The position numbers and the translations under genes were made by a program. From Pomphorhynchus laevis (lineage: Eukaryota > Acanthocephala > Palaeacanthocephala > Echinorhynchida > Pomphorhynchidae), in the NCBI GenBank assembly GCA_012934845.2, contig WNNJ02003277.1, positions 87,875-151,874 of the forward strand: a DNA stretch of 64,000 bases. Direction: 5' to 3'. How positions within the stretch are numbered: position 1 is the stretch's first letter; each line of letters opens with the position of its first letter. Positions 1-28,930 of this stretch are shown one piece after another. The notes beneath the pieces are model-generated. The model was not told the DNA's origin, did no database searches, and was given only the letters and a program-made list of their open reading frames with translations.

Positions 1-65
1 AAAGACAATACCTTTATGTAATTGATGTATTTAGTATTTACTATGCAGCCTGTTAATACGGAAAT

Positions 66-175
66 AGTAATATAATATATTATAAATATATTATAACATA
101 TATAATATATTATATATGATATATATAATATATTATATTAATATAATATAATAATATATTATATTATATTATTCA
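66..175. repeat. AT-only low-complexity tract
   Basis: Nearly pure A/T made of shuffled TAATATAT units. No gene is visible in the first 300 bases apart from this tract. Confidence 0.8.
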
Positions 176-654
176 GGATGACATTAAAAAGTTTCTTGGT
201 TATAACTACTTAAAGATAAAATACAATAAAATACACAATTACAATACACATTTACATTTGTCACCAGCAATCAGCTATCACCATATTTGAATGATATCTC
301 ATACTTTATCAAATATACCATGATGCCCTTGTAATAGACCTTCCGCAGTTTGTAAGGCTTGCACTGAAGTTCGCAGCGGTTAAAATTGTACAAATTGCAT
401 TGATCCGGGATTGTCAAACCATGGTTCAAGTGTCACTATCCACCCAAACGGTATTTCAGTGGACATATCGATGATCAAGTTGCCAACTGTGATGCAGACA
501 GACAGCTTGATCGATTTTTCTACGGCTATACACCTTAGCAGCATTCAGCCGAGCACAAATTTTCCTTTGCATCCAACTGATCTTAGCACGTTTACTACAT
601 TCAAGTTAGATACGGCTGATTTCGTAACCCTTGATTAAAATGCTCAAATGCTGG

Positions 655-939
655 TTACACTCTGAGAACTTTTGTGAAAGCTACTAGTAATGTCGATTGA
701 TATTTCTTTTTGCGGGAGTTCCACTGTAGATATTGTTCAGCAAAACGCCTATCATTAATTGAAAAAGTTGTTGAGCGTTCACGAATCGAAATCGCTGAGT
801 TGACGACATAGTTTGGAAACTTTAAGAATAATTGTTTGAAAGTAACCTCATCTAATGGTGGAGAATCCAGTTTAGCTAGGTCGATTACTTTTGCAGGTGT
901 GGTTTGACAGGAGAATGCAAGATCTGTTTTCGCGGTCAA
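655..939 (-). other. Unidentified possible ORF (about 94 codons)
   Basis: The minus strand is open here and its composition is not low-complexity (it contains the stretch DEVTFKQLFLKFPNYVV). I do not recognise the family. Short ORFs on the opposite strand lie on both sides (411-638 and 944-1234) and do not resemble a known protein either. It could be one exon of an unknown gene, a decayed mobile-element piece, or chance. No clear promoter, intron or polyadenylation context was found. Confidence 0.2.
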
Positions 940-1436
940 TCATTTGAACAAGAATTTAAGTCCGCTTAAATTCTTGCAAGAGTGTGATAAGCAGGCAAAC
1001 CGTTTGTGTAATGCAATCATTAGAGAGTTTCATCGAATGATCAAGACGTTGTCCAGAATATTTTCTCTCAGATCGGGATATATCTATCAACACGTCGGTA
1101 TCTTTAACTCAAACGATTTTCAGCTAAACGAACTAATATTCCTCCATAGTTGCTTGTTTCAACTGATGAATCGATATCACGTCAAACACTTTCCTATTGT
1201 AGTAAGCTACGAAATTCACCTAGCTTTTCCATAGTTTATCTAATTCCTGATCTGTCACCAGTATAACGTGATGCTTACAAAACTCTCCATGCCTAACTTA
1301 ACGAGAAACGAAACACTGATAGTTTCTCTACTTTCATTATAAGTAATAATAGGGTTATACGTACTTGTCAACTGAAAACAAATTTTTGACAATAACAACA
1401 CTGTGAGTTTATCCAGCGCCCACATTTAACTATCGA

Positions 1437-1800
1437 AGCCTTCAAATCCAGTAAATCTTCCAGTAAATCATCCAGTAAATCCTCCAGTTATTCCTCCGGT
1501 AATTCCTCTAGTAAATTCTCCAGTAAATCCTCAAGTATTTCCGCCAGTATATCATACAGTCAATCCTCCAGTAACTCATCCAGTAAATCCATCAGCAAAT
1601 TCTCAAATAAATCTTACAGTTAATCTTCGAGTATATACTCCAGTTCATTTACAAGTAAATACTCAAATAAATTATATAGTTAATCATCCAATTAATTCTC
1701 TATTAAATTCTTCAATAAACTCTTCAGTAAATCCTTCATAAATCATCAAGAAAATTCTTAACTAAAACCTTCAGTAAATCCTCCAGCAAATCATCCATTG
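1437..1800. repeat. 12-bp minisatellite (CAGTAAATCCTC-like)
   Basis: About 30 degenerate units of a 12-bp motif close to TCCAGTAAATCC. Read on the + strand it would give a Ser/Lys-rich run, but stops interrupt it, so it is treated as non-coding. It sits immediately upstream of the LINE relic. Confidence 0.8.
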
Positions 1801-1809
1801 TATCATCTA

Positions 1810-4490
1810 ATTGATTCGACTCTGCTGTTCGACACCGAATCTTGGCACTTTAATCAGAATGATTACTCTATTAAACGCCTCCGCTCTTTAAATTTCTCTG
1901 TGTTTGATAAGGCTTGTCAAGTACCAATTAGTCCAAATAGGTAAATTTACCACGGTGCTCTTATAACGTTATCTCACCATTGGTCTCCGTTGCAATCATT
2001 ATCGTTGCCATTTGTTCCTCTTACTTTCGAACTACTTGGGTTCCGTGTAAAAGCAGGCTTGTTGTTTTCTAATATCTACTTATTCTATCGCCCTGGATTA
2101 TGTCATCCGTCAAACTCTTTTTTTCTGTGAACTGTTAAACTTACTTTCATCTTCTTCTCCGGTTAACTTTAATGATCATGATTTTCAAATCATGTTTCCT
2201 CATTATTCTTCTGCTACTCATATTCTTGGCGGTACCCTGGATATTGTTGTCCTACCTTCACGGCTTGCCTTGTCTTCTTCTTTGTGTATATCTGATCCTG
2301 CTCTATCGGTTCCTCGAATTTTCCCTTCTTCGCTCTCATATCAACCGTTCTCCGTTAATGTATCCTTCTTGTATCTACCAATCCCTTAATTGCTTATTTA
2401 ACATCTTTAACAATGTATTTTGCTCTATCCTCGATGAAATTCTTCCCATTAAAGCTTTTGTCACTATCGTGTAACATGGTTAGACTATGAGTGTGTGACT
2501 TTAAAACGCCTCCTGCGTCGTTCTTTCAGAACTTATCAACGTCATCTCAGAATATCTTCAGCACTTGACTCGTTCGTTTATCGTAACCAATTCTTTGCTC
2601 TTTGTCGTTCACATAGACAATTTTTGCGTCCTAAGGCACATAAATTTTGGTGAAACAAACTGGCTTTCGCTAATGACTCTCGAACTAAATGGAAAACTCT
2701 CAATTCTCTACTTTCTCGTTCCTCTGTCATTTCCACTCTTGATCCTTCTTAATTCTCCGATTACCTAATTTCAAAAACTATTTCTCTAATCGATTCGATC
2801 ATCGTTCTTTCACAAACTTCTTGTATAACATCTATTGGTATCCTGAGCTCTTTTACCTACTTGCTGTATCTGAATGTGAAGTATTTTGCCTTCTTATTTC
2901 GTCAACCTGTAAGTCCTCTTCTGCCGATTACATCCCTACTCGAATTCTCAAATTGTTGTCAACAGACTTCATGCATTTCCTTACCAGCCTCCATAACTCT
3001 TCACTCCTAAATTGAATATTTTTTTCTTTGGAAAGCGGCCATTGTTCGTCCCCTACTTAAAAACACCTTTCTTGACCCCTTTTTTCCTTCATCTTATCGC
3101 CTAATATCAATTCTACCAACCTTGTCTAAAATTCTTGGACACTTTATCTTAGATCAGATCAACAGGTATCTCTTTTAATCGCAGCTCTATCCTTCTTTTC
3201 AATCAGCTTTCTGCTTCAATCATTCTAACGAACTAGTATTTCATAAAGTATTTTCTGACCTGCTCTCCGCTCGTGACAAAAGACTTTGTAGTGTTGTAAT
3301 ATCGCTCGATCTTTCATCAACATTCAACATTGTCGATCACAAAATCCTTCTTTCTCGTCTTCGTTAATATTATGGCTTCTCTTCGTCTACATTGGCTTCG
3401 TTTTTTCGGATCTCAACAATCGATTATTTTTCTTCCATTCTAATTCGATATGTTCTCCTTTATCTTCTCTCTTGTGGTGTACCTTAAGATTCAATACTTG
3501 GCCCTATTCTCTTCATGCCTCTTCTTGGAGATTTATCTTTTATAACTAATAAATTCTGTTTCAGAGTAATGCAGTACTCTGATGATAAACTTCTTTATTC
3601 TCACTCGTCTCCACATTCTCTAAGACAACTTTTCATGTCCTCGTCGAATTGTCTTCGTACTCTATCAGAACATATAATTTCTTTGTGCATGTCTCTAAAT
3701 CTCACCAAATCTTAAGTGATATGGATTTCATCCTCCTCCGTTTCTGTATCTCCTCCTCTGTATCTTCAGACCACAATTATTCCTGCTGTAGACAAACTAG
3801 TATTTCTAGGTATTCACTTCGACAATAATCTGCATCTCGATCCCTTCATTCGTGATAAAACTTGATCTTTAAGTATTCCTATCCGTGATATTCCTGTCTT
3901 AAGAAATTCTGTAGATTTTAGTTCATGTAAATCTCTTATCTTCTCTCTTCTTTTCCCGCATATTGATTACTGTCTTGGCATTCTCGTCTTATATTTAAAG
4001 TCATCCCTTAAACCTCTTCAGCGCCTCATTAACACTGCTGTGCGTTTCCATTTTCGACTTCGTAAATACGATAATATCTCTTCTTATTTATTAAAACTTG
4101 GATGGCTAAGTATTGAACATCGCGTTCGTTTTCGTCTGCATTGTCTAACTTATCGCCTTCTCCATTGTAATTCTGCTTCTTATCTGTATCTGCCAACTCT
4201 AAGTGAATCTCGCTATCTTTCTACTCACCTACGTTCATATGCTTCTCTTCTGCTACACGTACCTCTTCACTCAACCAACTTCGGCCGTCGATCTCTACAT
4301 ATCGCTACTCCTCTACTTTAGAATTCCCTACCTGATCACCTGCGATCTTCATCCTCACTCCTATTTATCAAATAGCAACTACAATCAATGCTACTAAACG
4401 AGTAACTTACTTTTTCAATCTGTTTCGTTTTTGTGGACTTGTAAGCACATGGTCTGTGTGCATTTGCCACATTAAAAAATCTTTCCAATT
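1810..4490 (+). mobile_element. Decayed CR1/L2-like LINE, relic copy
   Basis: Translated pieces match the better preserved minus-strand copy at 54.6-58.2 kb. An endonuclease start with TESWHFNQND lies near 1850, FYRPG near 2090, an ILGG...DIV stretch near 2220, then reverse-transcriptase pieces including a 'QYSDD' active-site stretch near 3570, and a C-terminal part near 4040-4320. Many stops and frameshifts break it, so it is dead. The 3' end carries the family signature CATTTGCCACATTAA near 4470, also seen at 10.84 kb and, reversed, at 54.0 and 54.6 kb. The clade is inferred from the layout and motifs; L2, Crack or Daphne remain possible. Confidence 0.8.
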
Positions 4491-6238
4491 TAATTGTAAT
4501 CAGATAGTTGTATGTTCATATAGCTAAGTATTATTTAAATATTAATTTTAGAATTGTTAATTTGTATCTATTAATATCTAATATTTATTTTAAATTATCC
4601 GTAGCATTTTATTGTTAATATTTTGTGTTTTTTGCTTAATCTGATGTATATATAAATATGTTATATTTTGTGATGGATATAAAATTTTTATGTTCTTTAT
4701 GTCTAGGAATATAAACGTTCATTATTGAAAGTTTTATAAACTGTCATTATTATAACTTTCATTATAAAGATTTCTTAATATTAGTAATGGCTGCGTTTAC
4801 ACAAAAATTCTCACAAATTCCAACAATTTAAGTGAATAGATGAGAAGGATGTCGATGATAAATAGAAATTACATAGCATAAAAATCTTTTATTATATTAT
4901 TTGCTATTTTAGACATATTATTTTGTTGAAAATCAGACGACTATCAATATAAAACGAAACTAATTAATGAATAAATTAAATAGCTTTTATTAAACTCAAT
5001 TAATTTTTTCGTAAATTTTAGTGTGAACCTATATAGGGATGTAGATTTTATATTTGATAGATTATTTTAAATATTCTTAAGGTATTTTCTATCGACGAAT
5101 TCAATTCAAGCCTATATATAAGTAGTCTAGCATACATTCTTTCCTCTAAGTATCGTTGCACACACAGAACCAGGGAATATTGACAATGTTCAATATTACA
5201 ATAATTTCGTAAGCTAGATTTAAATTAAGGACATCTTATAAGAAACGATTCTCACTTTCAAATCACATTTAGGTAATAGTTCTCTAGATATTGTATATCG
5301 CTTCTTTCATCAGATACTCTAGATTGTACTGCATAGTTTAGATTGTATGAAATATTCTTGATTGTATCAAACATATGGATTAAATGCGTTATGATTAAAT
5401 AAAAACTCATCTAAAACGTATCTTGCTTGCTATCGCAAAATTTGAAAACAGCCTCGGATCAAAGATATCCTATATTCTTCTATTATACAATATATGATCT
5501 TCTAATTAATCTCCTTATAGTTAAGCTGCTTCCTACCTCCTTCAACCAAATCGTCGCATCTAGGGATTTTTTTATTTTTTAATTTTTAAAGTTGTAATTC
5601 TGGGGCACGATCATTAAAACATTTATTTATTTTTACATTTCGTTAGCTGCTACTAGCACCATCTTAAACAAGACAAAATCTGTTCTTCAAATTGCTTATC
5701 GATTTGATTATTATTCTCTTAAATGTGATTGTACTTAAGATTCTACTCCGATTTCCGTGATTTTCTTTGACAATTACATGTCTTTCAACCAACAAATCAA
5801 CTCCAAATTACATTCAAAATTAAAAGAAATAAATATTTATTATTAAATATCTTAATAAATATTAATTTAAAAGGATTTTACATTTTGCGAATTGTTTATT
5901 TTTGTTTTTATGACGATGCAGAAGCTAGCGAAATATAAAAATAAATTTGTGTTTTGTTGATCCTAGTCCAACATTTTAAATCTAATAAAATGATTAAGAT
6001 CAGTGATTATTAAACGATAATCTTACTTATATTATGTGAATTATAAAAGCACATATTAGTTAATGGTTCTAATCGATAGAAAATGAAGTACTATTCTAAT
6101 TGCTTTTGGATATTAATAATTGACGGTGTAATTCCGCCATGTTTCAACCTATATCCGTTAATATTATTTTCATTTATTTAACTGTGATGATTTCAAATTA
6201 AAACATGTTCAAATCTTGATTTGATTTTGAAAAGATAG
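4491..6238. other. No gene seen; probably intron upstream of the first visible DHX34 exon
   Basis: AT-rich sequence with no exon that I could match to the helicase ATPase domain. It contains one copy of a dispersed motif (AGCTAGCGAAATATAAAAA, 5923-5941, followed by TTGTTGATCC). Confidence 0.5.
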
Positions 6239-24293
<18,055 letters not shown>

Positions 24294-25060
24294 TGAACGG
24301 AATAGCAATGCATCCTACTGTGAAGAAATGAAAAAAGGCAACAAATCATGTCAAAATGTAAATTTTATACATTTTTATATTCACGGTGAATATATATGTA
24401 GCATAATTATTGTTGTGCAAATTTTGTTTGATCGTTATTATATTATTATTGCATGGATCATAAGGACGTTTGGCAACAAACAGCGTGTCTTTCCAGAGAG
24501 CAAACTGTTGCTTACACGTCCTCAGTGACAAGACAATCCTCTTATAAGCTTTAATCCATAATTTTAGTTTGATTTGTTTTGCTAGCTGCTATCCTGAAGA
24601 CGTATATCTTGACATTTTATTCGGTCACATTTGTAAGATAGCAACCATCCTTAAACAATGATAGGTTTGAATGAGCTATCGAAATATTGAATTTTGTCAA
24701 ATAAAGAAAAATCATGGTTTTCTTGTTCCAATAAATTTATATATAATCGAAATGGAAGAAGGTAATGGGTTTAGTATTTATTACTAAAAACATTAAATTT
24801 TATATTTTTATATTTCGCTAGCTGCCGTTATCACAATGATTATACCATCACCAAAAACAAAGCATACAATTTGTTTATCTAAAGAATTATATTGATAAAC
24901 GAATCAATCGATTCTAATTATATTATTTAGCACAGTAAAAATGTTGCTATGAAATTGTTTCCTTGATATATACTTGATATATCCATCATATGAAAAAGTT
25001 CATATTATCTAATTTTTACAAATTACTTACCAACTTTAAAAGACTTTCTTAAAGTAGTTA
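24294..25060. other. DHX34 3' flank; no further gene seen
   Basis: AT-rich. One AATAAA-like site occurs near 24691. Fragments of the dispersed motif (ATTTCGCTAGCTGC near 24822; GCTAGCTGCTATCCTGAAGA near 24582; GAGCTATCGAAATATTG near 24676) show that small repeats occupy the flank. Confidence 0.5.
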
Positions 25061-25084
25061 CTGAAATTTAATAAGAGAAAATAT

Positions 25085-25380
25085 ATATCATTAACTGTAT
25101 TTTACCCCACTGCTATACTGGGTCGAGAAATAGGGGTCGAATATTGATAACATATCAGTTCCTCCTGATAACCTCTAATCTTTATTCTTATACATCATAT
25201 ATTATTAATTAGTCAATTCATAAAAACTAACTTTTATTTAAATTTCAATTTTTTATTTTTAACTTGATATAAATATAAATTGTATAATATCTTATTTTAA
25301 ATATTTATTATTAAACATTATTTATATATTGCATGTAATACGTAGACTCAGTTATCTGATTTGATTTACACCTTATCAAA
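25085..25380 (+). repeat. Left LTR-like direct repeat of the RT-only Penelope-like element
   Basis: Homologous to 27238-27550 at the other end: ACCCCACTGCTATACTGGGT, CATATCAGTTCCTCCTGATA, TTAGTCAATTCATAAAAA, and an AT-rich end with ACGTAG...TTATCTGATTTGATTT. Penelope-like elements are known to carry such pseudo-LTRs. More diverged than the right copy. Confidence 0.7.
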
Positions 25381-25779
25381 AAATTAATAATACAGTCGCT
25401 ATTTTACATGTGAGCATATCCGCCAGACTTACACATTTATTTATTTTCCTCTCATATTATCTTGCATCTAGAATGTATTTATTTATTTGAGTAATGTTAA
25501 CGTGCTGAGTTGAACTCAGTGTCGATTCTTGCACCTTTATGTCGTTATTGTAAAAATATCTCATTGAAGTATCATTAAGATAAAATAGAAATATTAGTAA
25601 AAGCTTAAAAAAGCTTAAAAGCTCTGTATTTCTTAAATAAAGTGACTTTGATTGATTGATTATTTATAAATAAATTATTTAATATAGAATAAAACCGCTT
25701 TCTTAAATAATAATAACAATAAAAATAAAATTTACAATTCGTTATATAATAACTTAAATTATATATTTGATAAAATAAA

Positions 25780-27177
25780 ATGAAAATAACAAACAATTAT
25801 AAAAGGAAAGATAAAATTAATAAAGATATGTATAAAGAACTTACTAAATTAAAGGATAACTATATAATAACAACTATTGATAAAGCTAGTAATAACTTTG
25901 TCTTCATATGCAAAAAGCTTTATTATGATATACTAATGAAAGAGGTTAATTCTAATGATTTAAATGTAAATCCAACATATGAACGTAGTGAGTTGAGTTT
26001 AGAAACAATTATTACAAGTCACTGTTCTATAATGGATAAGAAGGGTATAAAAATTGAATCAGATAATAAAACTATACCTATATTATATTGGAATCCAAAA
26101 TTACATAAAATCCAATAAAACCTAGGTTCATATGTAGTGCTTTTAAATGTAAATTAGAACCACTTTCTGTTTATATGAAAAAAAATACTTAAAGCATTTA
26201 AAGCACACTTCAAAAAATATTGTAGAGTAATCGAAATTGATACTGGTAAAAAACACTATTTCAGTATTAATTCTACGAAAGAATTTTTAGAACAGACAAA
26301 AGGAATAAATTTTCAAAATATAAATACATACGATTTTAGTACGCTTTATACAAATCTAGATTTAGTAGATATTAAAGAAGCGTTAGTAAAATTAATTAAC
26401 CTTATATTCGGAAAAAGATATACATATATATGTTATAATAATTATAACGCCTATCTAACAAAAATTAAACCATCAAGTAAATATAAATATATGGATAAAA
26501 TTGAATTAATAGAATCCTTAAATATTTTGATAAATCAAAATTATTTAAAAGTAGAGACATCTATATTTAGACAAGTAAAAGGTGTTCCAATGGGTGGTAA
26601 TAGTAGCCCAATTATAGCTGACTTGTTTTTAAGCTTTATAGAATATGAATTTGTTCATAACTGTGTAAAAACTAAATCTAAACAATATAAAGATATGAAA
26701 TATATGTTTCGATACATTGATGATATATGTGTATTTAATTCTAATAATTTTTATTCAATTAGTGAGCACATTTATCCAGAAAGCCTTATTCTTAACAAAA
26801 CCAATATTAATGATAAAGAAGGTGTATATCTAGATATGAACATTAAATTAACATTAACTAAAACTACTATTAATTTATATCGTAAAGATGACATATTTAA
26901 ATTTACAAGAAACATATTTTTGCATGAGCATTCATGCATACCATATAATATAAAATATAATACATTAAATAATGAAATTTTAAGAATTGCAACAATATGT
27001 AATGATATTGGCTTTCTTCAAAATCATTTAAATAATTTAATAGATACATATTTTAAACTAGGTTACTATAAAAATAACATCAAGCAGAAAATAGTAAAAT
27101 ATATAAATCAACACAATAATATAAAGAATAAATTTAAACTCTTAAGTGGCAAATTTTTATGGATGGATAATAAATAA
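25780..27177 (+). mobile_element. Penelope-like element reverse transcriptase (no GIY-YIG seen)
   Basis: A reverse-transcriptase reading frame in pieces. 25780-26118 has NYIITTIDKASNNFVFICKK and ends at PILYWNPKLHK. The middle (26119-26490) has NINTYDFSTLYTNLD. 26491-27177 has QVKGVPMGGNSSPIIADLFL, the catalytic stretch YIDDICVF, and ends KFLWMDNK. One or two interruptions separate the pieces, so this copy looks dead. It belongs to a reverse-transcriptase family I recall as common in aquatic invertebrates and vertebrates, Penelope-like in motif order. No GIY-YIG endonuclease is visible on either side, so it may be an endonuclease-lacking or permuted lineage. Flanked by LTR-like repeats. Confidence 0.85.
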
Positions 27178-27183
27178 TATACT

Positions 27184-27400
27184 TTGTATTAGAATAAGAT
27201 ACTATATAATCAAATTTCATCAGAAGATATACGTCATTAGCATGTATTTGGCCCCGCTGCTATGTTGGGTAGAGGAGTTAGGGGCCTAAACCTGATAGCA
27301 TATCAGTTCCTCCTCATGACCTTCTCTAATTCTTATTCTGATACAACGTCTGTTATTTATTAGTCAATTCATAAAAATGACGTTTATTATAATTTTAAAT
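27184..27400 (+). other. Conserved structured 3' tail of the Penelope-like family
   Basis: An outer stem, TTGTATTAGAATAAGA (27184-27199) with TCTTATTCTGATACAA (27331-27346), one mismatch. It encloses hairpin GGCCCC/GGGGCC (27250-27255, 27281-27286) and hairpin CTGATA-GCA-TATCAG (27292-27306). Present in the copies at 21.5, 25.1 and 32.9 kb. Likely an RNA element needed for replication; the function is inferred. Confidence 0.6.
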
Positions 27401-27550
27401 TTTAACTTTATATAAATTATTTAAAATATTATATAAAATCATTTATCATTTAAAATTATTTATTTTATTAAATTTTATTTATCATTATTTTTAATTGATA
27501 AATAATATAAAGTACGTAGTTAGCTTATTTATTTGATTTTAATAGATTAT

Positions 27551-28930
27551 TATTAAATGAATTGTATGCATCCATCTAATTGTATACATCCATCCAGCAT
27601 CAAAGAAATGATCATTTAATATTTGAAATAGTTGAATATAAAAAATAATTAAGATATGCAAAATTACTGCCAAAATGGTTCTTCAATTGTTTTGATCAAT
27701 AAAAAAATAAATCTCAAAATGGCAATGAAGACAAGGGATTGATTGAATGCCAACATTTCAAATAATAAGTAGATGATACTTCTCATTATTAGTAAAAAAT
27801 CAAAGCATTTTTCGATAGTTCGGATCCAATTTGGTACAATTTTCAAGAAAATATAGTTTCATAAATTTTTTTTAATATTTCGAAAACTTTAGAGAGATAC
27901 TACTTAATTACAATTTCTCGGAAAGTGTGCCAAATGAATACAGAAATATCAAGCAACGTTTTAAATTATGATTTTTAAGTTCAAGACATGTTCTCTTTCA
28001 TTTTAGTGAAATAAAATATTATAGACGCGAGTATTTATTTTATAATTTTACAATTTTTCTATTTGTAAGCTTTCGACGTTTATTCTTTTTCAAGCACATA
28101 CTAATTTTATTTCATCAAAATGAGAAACAAGTTCAACAAAAATGCAATTCTCAACGATGACATTTTCTATTAAAACAATAATCTCTTACTGCAGATTAGT
28201 TTGACATCAGCTGCTTGTTTACGAAAATATTCAAAATTTACGAATATGGTATAGCAAAACGTTGCCTTTATTAGCCTAACGATACCTGTACTATTCACGC
28301 ATGACTTCAGAAAAAATGCTACTTTGTGCCACATTGAGAGAGATTTTAGTCAACACGCTGTTTCCCAATGCAACACAATATGGCTAATCGGATACCTTTC
28401 CAGTTAAAATGGCATTGCTAATTTTATATATTAACACAAATATCAATGATAATTAACAACGTTAATATATCCAGATATATTAAGATCAATTAAATCAACA
28501 CAATAATTTACTTACACGAAAAAATTGCATTAATAAATAAGAAATATAAACGTAAATGTTTGTGCACGCAAAACAATAACAAATAAGCTGTTCAATTTAT
28601 TTGAACAAAAAATGTAACAGCCTAAATACACAATAATCGTCTCGTACATAATCTCAGATAATTTAAACAAAACGACTGATTTCTAATATACATTAAAACG
28701 TTAAAAACAAAAAAGTTGGAGAGATAATAACGTACAACTTCAATCGTTATCAATATCGCTTTCTTATTACTATGACATTTTGGTGGTAAGAAACACCCAG
28801 TTCTAACATAAAGCTGTTGTTGGATGTGATGTTCATCTTCGCTAAGTATTGGAGCTACAAAATTAAAAATTCAGTGATTACAAAAAACTCAACTATCTCA
28901 AGTAATAGCAATGGATCAAAGCGGTAAACT
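27551..28930. other. No gene seen
   Basis: AT-rich intergenic DNA. A short minus-strand ORF at 27664-27846 is judged random. Confidence 0.6.

Noticed and set aside
25605-25796. Minus-strand ORF of Phe/Tyr-rich composition
   Set aside because: Low-complexity AT-rich sequence in the leader of the Penelope-like element.
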